Source of the DNA: Candidatus Heimdallarchaeum endolithica
GTDB taxonomy: Archaea; Asgardarchaeota; Heimdallarchaeia; Heimdallarchaeales; Heimdallarchaeaceae
Reading direction: 5' to 3'
DNA: 64,000 nt
Assembly: GCA_021513715.1 (NCBI GenBank)
Contig: CP084167.1
Span: forward strand, 1,032,117 to 1,096,116
Numbering within the stretch: the stretch's first letter is position 1; each line of letters begins with the position of its first letter. A program made the translations under genes and the position numbers. Shown here one piece after another: positions 1 to 8,705 of this stretch. The notes beneath the pieces were generated by a model. The model worked only from the letters and a program-made list of their open reading frames with translations, was not told the origin of the DNA and ran no database searches.

Positions 1-374
1 GTGAAACCCATCATAAAAGCTAAAGAAAGCTCATAATGTGAACTTTCCCACTCATCTTTGCTTAAGAGATCGTTGAGTTTTTCCCATAGTCTAGCTTCAG
101 TCTTTGATGTACTTTTATTCTTAGAAATCAAGCGTTTTACAACGCTATTGCACTTATCAGCTAATTTGTAGATTTGTTCATTGTCTAATCTCTTGGTAAG
201 TACAGGAAGTTTTGTGTACAAACTTGTAGTTTTCAACTCTTTTTTCTCTTTATAAGCTAAAGAACTGTAATATTTCCCTATGAGGAAACTTATTTTTCTA
301 TCTGTTTTTTTAAAGAAATCTCTATTGAGATATTCTTCTATTTTAGCATAGTATTTTTCTGCTTTTTCAGACAT
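1..374 (-). CDS. Cas11b-like small subunit / Cas8b C-terminal part (partial)
   Basis: An open frame starts with ATG (complement of 372-374), 3 bases after the cas8b stop, and leaves the window at base 1, so only the first ~124 residues are visible. The protein starts MSEKAEKYYAKIEEYLN and is helical and lysine-rich, with a FLIGKYYSSLAY segment followed by LYTKLPVLTKRLDNEQIYKLAD. This layout resembles the C-terminal small-subunit region of type I-B Cas8b, which is sometimes made as a separate protein (Cas11b). Close coupling to cas8b supports a role in the same Cascade complex. The family call rests on pattern and position only; the rest of the gene and any cas7, cas5 and cas3 lie to the left. 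Confidence 0.5.
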   Translation of the reverse strand, partial: MSEKAEKYYAKIEEYLNRDFFKKTDRKISFLIGKYYSSLAYKEKKELKTTSLYTKLPVLTKRLDNEQIYKLADKCNSVVKRLISKNKSTSKTEARLWEKLNDLLSKDEWESSHYELSLAFMMGF

Positions 375-377
375 TTT

Positions 378-1931
378 TCACACCAAAACATTCATTTTTT
401 CAAGTAAAGTAAGTGTATAATGAATAATTTCTTTCTTTTCAGAAACAAACCATTTAAGATACGAGGATTCATCACTCTTAATTAATGAAGTCCTAAAAGT
501 CTTCCATATTTTGTTGTAAGCTGCTTTATTAAGAGTTTTTCTTCTTATTTTTTTCTCATTGAAAAGAGATTGAATTATCAATCTGGCCGTTTTTTCTCCA
601 TAAACGTCGAATAAGTGTCTAAAGTTAAAGAGGATTGAATTTTTGTAATATTCATCTGTTTCGCTAAGATTTCTAACGATATTTTTTATTTGGTTTCTAT
701 CACCATAGATAAAATCTTCTACTACTTTTTTCGGATTTCCTGCAGCCATTACATCTTCATAGTAAAAATCAATTATTCCCAAACTATTTTCTGAAGCTTG
801 TTTAAGCAATTCTCTCAGATCAACGTCAGCAGAACCTGCTAATTCTCCTCCTTTCTTTAAATCTGTAAGTTGCTTTACATAATTTTTATATTGTCTTTTT
901 TTCTCCTTTTTTTTACTTTTTTCTGTTTTTTCTATAGAAACTAGTAATTCTTCTATTTTACTTCTTAGAGTTTCTTTTTTTGACTCATAGATTTTTCTCC
1001 TGTATTTACTAATGTTCTTGATAAAAGTTTGAATGGTTTCTATGTCAGAGCTTAAAGGAATAATGCTATGCTTGATATACTTGTATTTTTTTTCTCCTAA
1101 CTTTAATCTATAGGCTTCAAACTTTAGAGTAGAATCTAGTTCAGAATATCCTTGTCTAACTAGCAGTTCACAATCTTTGCATATCATAGCTTGTTTGGCA
1201 TTTTTATTAAACCCTAGTTGGAAATTTACTTGGTCAACAGAGAAAAACTTGAAGAAACTGCACTTCTCTAAAGGAAACAGTTCTTCTTTTTTTTCTCCAC
1301 AAGCAATACAGACAACTTCGTCATCAGAAATTTTCTTTTTTCCTTTTGTTGCTGATTTTTGAAGAAGAAAAAGAGTTCTAAAAGCTTCAATTTCCCCAGG
1401 GTATTTTCCATTTAATTGAAAAACAATAAATTTAGGAGCATTTTTTGTAACTACTAACTGCTCTTTATCTTTTTCTTCTGTAAATTCTTGAGTAATGCGT
1501 TTATACAATTCTTCACATATTTCTTCGATTTTCTGTTCCATAAGCTTAAAGAAGTCAAGAATTATTGGTTCATTTAATTTCTCAAGAAAAGAATTGTAGT
1601 CTGGAATTTTTTTGAAGTTTATGATCTCTCCAGGAGAAAGTTTAGAAAAATCCTTATCATTGCCTTTTTGATATTTAAGGGCAAATAAAGGAGAATAATT
1701 ACGAGAATTGCCAGATGTAACTCCAGGCAAATAAATGTCTATTTTATCTTGGCTTAGATCTTCTATTTCTATTGAAAAAGTGTTTTCTTCTAAATTTAAG
1801 TTACAAACGAAAATTGATGGAGACTTGGTCAACTTTTTTGCTTGTTCTTCTAGTATTATATCTAGTTCACTCTTTGTTCCTAAAGTAGCCAATCCAATGT
1901 TTCTTAATACACTTACTAACATTCTTTTCAC
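378..1931 (-). CDS. cas8b: Type I-B Cascade large subunit Cas8b (Csh1/TM1802 type)
   Basis: The 517-residue protein carries the zinc ribbon typical of TM1802/Csh1 Cas8b: CIAC at about 208-211 and CKDC at 251-254. Between them is the segment FFKFFSVDQVNFQLGF, matching the family's aromatic stretch ahead of the second cysteine pair. In type I-B systems this large subunit recognises the PAM and holds the crRNA complex on target DNA. The middle (about 300-360) is lysine-rich and helical, and the C-terminal part is helical. It is followed within 3 bases by a small-subunit-like gene, so these are probably one transcript running left out of the window. No cas7, cas5 or cas3 is visible. The zinc cysteines and length make the family fairly sure; the exact subtype is inferred. 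Confidence 0.75.
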   Translation of the reverse strand: MKRMLVSVLRNIGLATLGTKSELDIILEEQAKKLTKSPSIFVCNLNLEENTFSIEIEDLSQDKIDIYLPGVTSGNSRNYSPLFALKYQKGNDKDFSKLSPGEIINFKKIPDYNSFLEKLNEPIILDFFKLMEQKIEEICEELYKRITQEFTEEKDKEQLVVTKNAPKFIVFQLNGKYPGEIEAFRTLFLLQKSATKGKKKISDDEVVCIACGEKKEELFPLEKCSFFKFFSVDQVNFQLGFNKNAKQAMICKDCELLVRQGYSELDSTLKFEAYRLKLGEKKYKYIKHSIIPLSSDIETIQTFIKNISKYRRKIYESKKETLRSKIEELLVSIEKTEKSKKKEKKRQYKNYVKQLTDLKKGGELAGSADVDLRELLKQASENSLGIIDFYYEDVMAAGNPKKVVEDFIYGDRNQIKNIVRNLSETDEYYKNSILFNFRHLFDVYGEKTARLIIQSLFNEKKIRRKTLNKAAYNKIWKTFRTSLIKSDESSYLKWFVSEKKEIIHYTLTLLEKMNVLV

Positions 1932-2042
1932 GTTTGTTGTAATTATATGTTATCGTAACTTAAAACTAAAATTGACAATTTTACTTATAATAAATTGCTT
2001 TTTTAGTAAAAAGTTATAGAAAAAAAAACAAAAAATATAACT

Positions 2043-3503
2043 TTATATTTTCTTATTTAAAAGATTTAAAACATATGGATTTTCAATGTTTAAGGCATAA
2101 AGTCTTCTTGTTCTACCTTTTTCCTGAGGAGTGATGATTATAAGCTTTTTTTTAGCAAGAGAATACAAAAAATCGGGGATATATCCTTTTGCTTTTCCAT
2201 CACCTCTTAATGCTCTTACAGTTATGCTTACATTTTTTTCTCCTTTATATTGTGAAAAATTTTCTACAAGTTTATTTAAAGAAAAACCCTTAAGTTTTCT
2301 ATCTTTAAGATAATCTACATACTCTACTTTGTTAGGTTGTTTTTCTTTATATAAATAGATTAGATAATCTAACATCAATTCCTCCTCATCTGATAAGGTC
2401 GGTTCTTCTTTTTCTACAACTTTAAATTTAATTTTCTGTTTAAAGCAATTAACAGGAATATTGTTTCTTTTTATCAGAGTGGTCTGTAAATAAGCATCCC
2501 ACCTTTTAAAAGAATCTATAAGTCTTTTTTCAACTTCTTTAAAAAGTTCAGTTTTCTTTAATATTGTAAGTATCTCTTGAAATGTGATACGTTGATAACT
2601 CTTTGGAAAATAGTAAGTTGGATTTTTAGTTGAAGAATAAAAATCAACGTTTAATACTGATAATATAAGTTCAAACAATTCTATTTTACTGAAAAATTCA
2701 AGTTCATTTTCCTTTCCAGAGTTTAAAAAGCGCAGTATCTCACTTCTTAGGACTGTAAGCATATTGCAAACTTGAAATACTTTAAGGGTCCTTATTCTTT
2801 GTTTTTTATGAGGAGAAGGGTTACCGTAAATTAATAACCATCTATTTTGTAAAATTTTTTTTATCCATAATTTTGAAAGCCTATGAGCTTCAAAAATATC
2901 GCTTAGAAAGTTTGTTTGTTTATAATTGTCTACAGTTGATTCGATAAGAATAAAAACATCAGACATTTTAGAAAAAGGTTCAACTTTGGAAGTGAAAATG
3001 CTTTTTAGTAGATTTTTTTTATCTCTTTTCTCTAATTTGAAGAAATGCTGTTTTACTTTAGAAATAATTTTATCAAGTTTATCTGCATTTTCCAAGCTAA
3101 CAGAGAAGGATTTTCTCACTTCAAAGATCAGTTGAGGATAAAGAGAAACAGAGCATCCTGAATTATAAATCTCTTTTATTTCTCCCTCTAAATGTTTACA
3201 TTTCTTTACATGAGTAGAAATAGGTACAAAGGGGCGAAAAGGCTCGTTTTCTGAAACTAGATGCTGCATTGATCTAAAGTAAATCAACCCATCTTTGTTT
3301 ATGTCCCATTTTAGTTGTCCATAATTGTGAATAAATACAGAATCAATATCTCTTTCTTTAAATTTATTATCTAGTAATAATTTAATTTTGTTGTTAAAGC
3401 TTGTAGTATCTCTCAAAAATGAGAACTCATCTCTCAAATTTTCTTTATATATAACGTCAAATACTGAAAAGTATCTAAACATGTGAATTCGATATTCTTT
3501 CAT
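2043..3503 (-). CDS. Unrecognised protein with C-terminal winged-helix-like region
   Basis: This 486-residue protein (starts MKEYRIHMFRYFSVFDVIY) is not recognised. It is basic, helical and cytosolic-looking, with no signal peptide or membrane segment. The last ~90 residues (about 400-470) have a winged-helix feel: FSLNKLVENFSQYKG, then FLYSLAKKKLIIITP, a basic turn and a closing strand. A DNA-binding or crRNA-related role is possible but not shown. It lies 111 bases upstream of cas8b on the same strand and downstream of the hairpin-rich spacer at 3,680-3,945, so it may be part of the type I-B transcript or a regulator of it. No catalytic motif was found. Confidence 0.6.
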   Translation of the reverse strand: MKEYRIHMFRYFSVFDVIYKENLRDEFSFLRDTTSFNNKIKLLLDNKFKERDIDSVFIHNYGQLKWDINKDGLIYFRSMQHLVSENEPFRPFVPISTHVKKCKHLEGEIKEIYNSGCSVSLYPQLIFEVRKSFSVSLENADKLDKIISKVKQHFFKLEKRDKKNLLKSIFTSKVEPFSKMSDVFILIESTVDNYKQTNFLSDIFEAHRLSKLWIKKILQNRWLLIYGNPSPHKKQRIRTLKVFQVCNMLTVLRSEILRFLNSGKENELEFFSKIELFELILSVLNVDFYSSTKNPTYYFPKSYQRITFQEILTILKKTELFKEVEKRLIDSFKRWDAYLQTTLIKRNNIPVNCFKQKIKFKVVEKEEPTLSDEEELMLDYLIYLYKEKQPNKVEYVDYLKDRKLKGFSLNKLVENFSQYKGEKNVSITVRALRGDGKAKGYIPDFLYSLAKKKLIIITPQEKGRTRRLYALNIENPYVLNLLNKKI

Positions 3504-3679
3504 TTTTATACACAGTTTTAAAATACTACTTTAAAAATACTATAGTCCTATAAATATTATTTTTTAAAATTACTTAAAATTAATTTTTTAAAAAAATAAA
3601 TTTAATCACTGAAAGAAAACATTTTTCTGGCAATCTCCACCTTTCACTATTTAAAATTCCTTTTTTAAAGTATCTTCCA

Positions 3680-3945
3680 ATCCCGGAGGATAGCCAAATT
3701 AGAATTAGTGCTTGTTTCACTGCGCCTAGCTGTTAGAATCCTTTTTTCACTAGTTAAGACACCTCTAACCTTTCTTCTGACTTATGTTAAAGTGGAGGTG
3801 AAAAAAGGATGCTCGCTCCGGATCTTCCTGACGATCCCGATCCATTTCCTCCTTGAATAAGGAGGTTTAAGGAGCTTCTAAATGGAGCTCCTTGATTTCC
3901 TACAGACGGGTCGGAAATCCCTTATTTATTTTTCTTTCCTTCTTT
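3680..3945. ncRNA. Candidate structured RNA: G+C-rich hairpin cluster
   Basis: The 466-base gap between 3,503 and 3,970 has no convincing reading frame, but its middle is clearly richer in G+C than its surroundings and packed with inverted repeats. A perfect 13-base pair of arms lies at 3738-3750 and 3798-3810 (ATCCTTTTTTCAC / GTGAAAAAAGGAT). Four hairpins follow: 3820-3837 (GGATC arms), 3848-3865 (CCTCCTT/AAGGAGG), 3869-3893 (AAGGAGCT/AGCTCCTT) and 3894-3919 (GATTTCC/GGAAATC). The last is followed on the plus strand by a T-rich run, terminator-like. Strand is undecided: plus would make a free RNA, minus a leader of the 486-residue gene. No SRP, RNase P or tRNA signature was matched. Confidence 0.5.
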
Positions 3946-3969
3946 TTATCTTTTTCCCTTTTTGCTTTA

Positions 3970-5298
3970 TTAAATCTGTTTTTTAAACTCTTTTTCTCTT
4001 ACTTTTTTTATCCTTTCATTTAATTCTTTTATACTTTTGATAAGCACTCTTGATTTTTTAGGATCTTTTGTCAAACCTGCATGATTAATATCATTTCGAT
4101 AATTTCTTAAGTCTTGAAAGATTAATATATATTCTTCAGGAATTATTTTATTAATTCTTACAATTTCATTTAGTTCTTCATCTGATAAGTATTCTTTCTT
4201 TTCCTTGTAAAATTCTTCGTAATTATATTTTATTTTATCATTAAAAGCGTTCTTTACTATTTTTTCTCTTAAATCATGGTCTCTTAATTTTTCTTCTGTA
4301 TAAACTTTTAAAAAAATTTCAGAAATCATATTTTCTTGTAGCAAAGTATATGCTTGTTGAACTAGTCCATGTTCTATACACCAATCTACAGCACGATACC
4401 CATTTTCAATATCTTCATTTTCAAAATTTTTTAACTTTAAATAAATTAATTCTAGTAGATGATTTAACAATCTTGTTTGACTATCTTTTCTTTCAACTCT
4501 TTTTATTCTCGTTTTTAGTGCTTTAAAATCATGTTCTTTAATTATTTCATATCCTCTATTTGTCTTAAATAAGCTAGTAAATGCATTAATTTGATTAAAC
4601 AAGTTTTGCTCTTTTTTCAGTTCCATGAAAAAAGTATTATGTTTTTCTCTTCTTCTTTTCAGGAATCTGTTAACATCCCTTAACTCACCAAATTTAAGAA
4701 AATTCTGTGTTATTAAAGTCCAATTTAAAAGATCTATAAATGGAGAAAGATCAAAAACTGGAGCATTTCTTTTTTCAACTGGCATCTCTTTAACTTCGTT
4801 ATATGCACCTATTGCTTCAAAAGCCCCATAATATATACCTAATATTGAAATCTTTTTTATTACTATTGAGTAGTTTAAGACTATTAACATTAAGAAAGGT
4901 ATAAATCTAAAAGCATGAGTAATATCTAAAATAATTTCATCTTCCTTGCTGATAGAGTCGAACATCTTTTCAAAAATTTCCCATAACTCTTCTTCGCTTC
5001 TTCCTACAGGGATTAAAACAGTTTTTATTTCACAATCTAAGTTTAGAGATTCTAATATTTCTTTTAATTTTGGAGAATGATCTTTTTTTAATACATCATC
5101 TTCAGTATTCCAATGTTTTTCTCTTGATTCTTCTGTAATAAAGATAACTATTTTGTCCTCTTCTGTCCATTCTTCACAAAGAAACCTTACCAAAGCTTCT
5201 TGAATATATTTCACTCCTTCCACTTTTTTCTCATTTAAGTAATAATTGCACTCTAGATAATTTCTTGTTCCTAAAAATGAAAGTAGAATTTTTGCCAT
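3970..5298 (-). CDS. csx2: CARF-HEPN ancillary ribonuclease (Csx1/Csx2, TM1812 family)
   Basis: The 442-residue protein opens with MAKILLSFLGTRNY, the first strand and LGT loop of the TM1812-type CARF domain. DITHAFRF at about 124-131 is the second CARF hallmark. The C-terminal HEPN domain carries RNDINH (about 401-406), the R-x4-H ribonuclease motif. Proteins of this family bind cyclic oligoadenylate made by Cas10 through CARF and then cut RNA with HEPN, giving type III systems a second, less specific defence arm. The gene is divergent from cas10, whose cyclase motif is intact, so sensor and producer are paired. It takes the place of csm6, which is absent. Ligand ring size cannot be read from sequence. 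Confidence 0.85.
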   Translation of the reverse strand: MAKILLSFLGTRNYLECNYYLNEKKVEGVKYIQEALVRFLCEEWTEEDKIVIFITEESREKHWNTEDDVLKKDHSPKLKEILESLNLDCEIKTVLIPVGRSEEELWEIFEKMFDSISKEDEIILDITHAFRFIPFLMLIVLNYSIVIKKISILGIYYGAFEAIGAYNEVKEMPVEKRNAPVFDLSPFIDLLNWTLITQNFLKFGELRDVNRFLKRRREKHNTFFMELKKEQNLFNQINAFTSLFKTNRGYEIIKEHDFKALKTRIKRVERKDSQTRLLNHLLELIYLKLKNFENEDIENGYRAVDWCIEHGLVQQAYTLLQENMISEIFLKVYTEEKLRDHDLREKIVKNAFNDKIKYNYEEFYKEKKEYLSDEELNEIVRINKIIPEEYILIFQDLRNYRNDINHAGLTKDPKKSRVLIKSIKELNERIKKVREKEFKKQI

Positions 5299-5492
5299 TT
5301 TTTTACCTCTTTTATTACTAATCTTACTATCTTTATTTTTTTTACAATTTTAATTCTCTCTTTTTCTCAGAATATTATAATTTTTTTAAAAATTTCAATA
5401 ACTTTCTGAAATTTTCCGAAGATTTAATAACAAAAATCCAAATTTTGAGCTATATCCAAAAGAGAATAGAAACCTAAGATAAAAGTGATATT
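5299..5492. promoter_or_regulatory. Divergent promoter region between csx2 and cas10
   Basis: This 194-base AT-rich spacer separates two genes that face away from each other, so it must hold promoters for both. A GATTTAATAAC stretch near 5,420 is a possible TATA element for cas10. The cas10 start is preceded by a GTGAT ribosome-site-like element. No operator is clear. Confidence 0.35.
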
Positions 5493-8180
5493 ATGTCTGT
5501 TAAGAAGAATGATGATATTTATTTTTATCGAACAGTTGAAATTGCGACTTTATTTCATGATATTGGAAAATTTAAGTTTAGGGCTATTAAAAGTGATAAG
5601 AAAAAGAAACATGAGTTATATTCTGCAGACTTTATAAGCAATATTAACCTTCCTGAAGGAATAGATAAGGAACAAGTAATAAACTTGGTTAAGCTGCACC
5701 ATGATGGCTCTAAAATAATAAAGGGGTTGAATGAGTTACGTTTTTCTGATCGTATTTCCTCCGAAATGGACCGAGAAGGAGAGGAAGAAACAGATCCTAT
5801 GAAACCTTTACAACCCATTTTTCAAACACTCAACCTTCGCGATACAGAAGCTGATCAAGTTTCTAAAAGATATACTATTAATGAGAAACAAGTTTATTAT
5901 CCCCTTCCCTTAAACGCTAAAGTCATTGAAGAGAGTATTTTTCCTTATGAAGAGCAGAAAGTAAAAAAGGAATTTTTATCTTATTCTTCTCCTTCATGGG
6001 AGGAATTTGAAGAAAAGATGAGACTTATCCCAGAAAACCTTCCTTTTTCTACTTGGATCGAAATTGTAAATTCACTTTTACTAGTTTATACTTCAAACAT
6101 TGCTAGTGCTGCTTACAGAACCAAACCCTATATTAGTCTTTATAACCATCTTGTAGCTACTGCTGCAATTGCTAGATGTATGGTTGAATACAATACCGTG
6201 ATACCTGAAGGAAAACAGAAATTTGGAGGAGAAGAAGAACCTAGATATTTGATAATTAGCGGAGATATCAGTGGGATTCAAAGTTTTATCTTCAAGATGC
6301 GTTTTCCTGCTCAAGCTCGAAAAAATAGCGCTTCTAGACTCAGAGGAAAATCTTTCTATTTAGAACTACTTTCAAATGCAATAGTAAATGAGATTCTTTA
6401 TAAGTTCAATTTAGGCGTCACGAATATTGTTTCCTTTGCTGCTGGTAATTTTAAAATTATTGCACCTAACACTCCAGAAGTAAAAGAAAAGTTATATGAG
6501 GTTAAGCAAAAAATCGAAAATTACTTATTTTCTCAATTTGGACTTGATTTGGGATTAACTCTAGTTTGGACAGAGATTTCAAAAAAAGAACTTAGCGATT
6601 ATTCGCTATTAGAAGAGAAAGTGAGTAAAGATATAGAATTGGCAAAATACAGGAAGAAGAGCATTGTATTATTTGAAAATGAAAATAATGTTATTACTGA
6701 CAAAACTTTAGAATTTTTCGAGAAGAAAGAAGCTCCAATCAACAAGAAAAAGTGTGTTGTTTGCGAATCTCTCGTAGAACTTAGCATTAAAGAATCTTTA
6801 TGTACCAATTGTCAAAACCACGAAAAAATAGGTAAAAAACTTCCTAAAACTAAAGCTATCATTTTAACAAGAAAAAAAATAGACAAAAACATTGAAAATA
6901 ACGAACTAGTTATTTCCATTTTAGACTATAAATTTATTTTTGCAGAGAAAAATGTCGAGAATCTTATACAACAAATTAATGATCCTTCAATTTTAGTTTA
7001 TTACAGCAATTTTAGTGATCTTACAAACAACCAAAATATATCCAATGTTGGTTTAAGGTTTTTGAATTTTCAAATTTCTATGCCAAAACATGATGAGAAA
7101 TTAATAAGTTTTGATTATCTAGCTGAAGCTAGCCATGGAATAAAAAGACTTGGAATATTGAAAGCAGATGTAGATAACCTAGGAACAATTTTTAAAGCGG
7201 GATTAAGCTCAAAAAAAGAACAGAATGAATTAAAAGAAAAGAAGACTCTCTCGAAGTTACGTGATTTATCTATGCGTCTGGAACTGTTTTTTGGTTACTA
7301 TACCACTGTAATAGCTCAAAGGCCACAATTCAGATTATGGATAAAAACTTGTTCTAAACATATTGATTATTTTGAAGAAGTAATAGCAAGTTCTGAGGAA
7401 ACATCAAGTACTGAGATTACTTTTTACCGTCACAATTCACTAAAAGACAAAAACAACGAGGTTTTTTCTTGTAAAGAGTGCAACAAAAAATCTAATTACA
7501 CTTCTGCAATATACGGGTTGTTCTCAGGTGGGGATGATTTCATTTTTATTGGACCTTGGGACATGATTATAGACTTTGCTGTAGAAGTAAACAAGGAATT
7601 CCACAAATACATAAGTAACAATCCTTGGATAACAATTAGCGCAGGAATAGAACTCGCTCAAAGTAACTACCCTATTTCTAGAGCTTTAATCAACGCAGAA
7701 CATTCTCTAGAAGAAAGCAAGTCTTTCTTGAAATATAAAAATAACAAAATTTCTCTTAAAAATAGTGTCACGTTATTTGGCGAAACGTTGTTGTGGGAAA
7801 AGAACCCTGAGGTATATTACACTCATAGGGAGGGAACTCTTGGAGACTTTCAATATCTTATTTCATGTGCTAAGAAAATTGCTGAAGAAGAAAAGTCTTC
7901 AGAATCTCTCTCACGGAGTTTTATCTATAATTTACTAAAAATGTGGGAATTAACCTTCATTGGAATGAGCAAAGAAGATATTCAACAGCAAAGAACGACA
8001 AAAATTGAATTTTATCCTCTTTTGGCTTATAACATCGCAAAACGATATAATAAAGAGGACAAAGATGATAAAACTAAAATTAAAATGAAGAAAGAAAAAT
8101 TTGATTTTTTCAAAAAAATTCTTCCTTGGATGAAAGTCCCAGCTACATGGGCATTATATAGAAATAAAAAGAGAAGGTGA
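5493..8180 (+). CDS. cas10: Type III-A large subunit Cas10/Csm1
   Basis: The 895-residue protein has, in order: an N-terminal HD domain (LFHDIGKF, HD at about 22-23, with LHHDGS further on); the first palm domain (ISGDISGIQSFIF, about 253-266); a zinc ribbon (C421/C424 and a CTNC pair about 20 residues later); the second palm domain with an intact GGDD at 679-682 (GLFSGGDDFIF); and a helical C-terminus. HD cuts single-stranded DNA near the transcribed target, and the GGDD palm makes cyclic oligoadenylate. Both active sites are present, so full activity is expected. The length is at the upper end for Csm1. It is first in a tight operon with csm2-csm5 and cas6, and a GTGAT element just upstream of the ATG supports this start. 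Confidence 0.95.
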   Translation: MSVKKNDDIYFYRTVEIATLFHDIGKFKFRAIKSDKKKKHELYSADFISNINLPEGIDKEQVINLVKLHHDGSKIIKGLNELRFSDRISSEMDREGEEETDPMKPLQPIFQTLNLRDTEADQVSKRYTINEKQVYYPLPLNAKVIEESIFPYEEQKVKKEFLSYSSPSWEEFEEKMRLIPENLPFSTWIEIVNSLLLVYTSNIASAAYRTKPYISLYNHLVATAAIARCMVEYNTVIPEGKQKFGGEEEPRYLIISGDISGIQSFIFKMRFPAQARKNSASRLRGKSFYLELLSNAIVNEILYKFNLGVTNIVSFAAGNFKIIAPNTPEVKEKLYEVKQKIENYLFSQFGLDLGLTLVWTEISKKELSDYSLLEEKVSKDIELAKYRKKSIVLFENENNVITDKTLEFFEKKEAPINKKKCVVCESLVELSIKESLCTNCQNHEKIGKKLPKTKAIILTRKKIDKNIENNELVISILDYKFIFAEKNVENLIQQINDPSILVYYSNFSDLTNNQNISNVGLRFLNFQISMPKHDEKLISFDYLAEASHGIKRLGILKADVDNLGTIFKAGLSSKKEQNELKEKKTLSKLRDLSMRLELFFGYYTTVIAQRPQFRLWIKTCSKHIDYFEEVIASSEETSSTEITFYRHNSLKDKNNEVFSCKECNKKSNYTSAIYGLFSGGDDFIFIGPWDMIIDFAVEVNKEFHKYISNNPWITISAGIELAQSNYPISRALINAEHSLEESKSFLKYKNNKISLKNSVTLFGETLLWEKNPEVYYTHREGTLGDFQYLISCAKKIAEEEKSSESLSRSFIYNLLKMWELTFIGMSKEDIQQQRTTKIEFYPLLAYNIAKRYNKEDKDDKTKIKMKKEKFDFFKKILPWMKVPATWALYRNKKRR

Positions 8181-8704
8181 TGAATTTGAATTCAAAAAAA
8201 GGATATCAATCTCAAAGAAGAAGTTATGGTGGAGGAAGAGCTCCTCAAAAAGATAGTGAAGATCTTATCAAGTTCTTCAAAGATAAGATGGCTTCTATAA
8301 AAAACTGGTCAGAATATCCAGTTATTGATTTCGCTCCAAAAGATGGAGACGCGTATAAGATAGCGAAGGCTTTTGAAAAAGAAAGTGGTGGCTCAAAAAA
8401 CAAGACTACCCAGCTGAGAAAATTTTATGACCAAGCAATAAAAGCAAAATTGAAATTACGAGGATCTAATGAAACTGAAGCTCTAAATAGCGCAATTTCA
8501 ATAATAATGATGATTGAGCCCAGGGCCTACATGTCATTTTCAAGAAAAAACATATCAAAAGCTGTAATTGATTTTATTTCAATAGCTTTAGACAAGAACA
8601 AATTTAGAACTAATTCAAAAAAGCAATTTGAAGAAGATTACAACAGATTTTTGAAGTTTTTCGAGTCTGTAATAAGTTATAATAACTTTCTAATTGGTGA
8701 TTAA
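8180..8704 (+). CDS. csm2: Type III-A small subunit Csm2
   Basis: The protein is about 174 residues, basic and helical, and begins with a glycine/arginine-rich tail (YQSQRRSYGGGRAP). The body matches Csm2: TTQLRKFYDQAIKAK and EPRAYMSFSRKNISKAVIDFI. Csm2 subunits line the belly of the Csm complex beside Csm3. The ATG at 8180 overlaps the cas10 stop by one base, so translation is coupled. An in-frame GTG at 8177 is an alternative start that adds one residue, and a TTG at 8186 has better spacing from GGTGA; the evidence does not decide between them. The family assignment is supported by both position and motif. Confidence 0.85.
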   Translation: MNLNSKKGYQSQRRSYGGGRAPQKDSEDLIKFFKDKMASIKNWSEYPVIDFAPKDGDAYKIAKAFEKESGGSKNKTTQLRKFYDQAIKAKLKLRGSNETEALNSAISIIMMIEPRAYMSFSRKNISKAVIDFISIALDKNKFRTNSKKQFEEDYNRFLKFFESVISYNNFLIGD

Positions 8705-8705
8705 A

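Noticed and set aside
3685..3740. tRNA-like stretch with a seven-base loop (AGTG/CACT arms) in the hairpin-rich region
   Set aside because: No matching acceptor stem, D-arm or TTC-type T-loop, and a pyrimidine follows the would-be anticodon.
3680..3945. SRP RNA or RNase P RNA
   Set aside because: The SRP helix 8 GGAA/AGCAG pattern and the RNase P conserved core sequences were looked for on both strands and not found.
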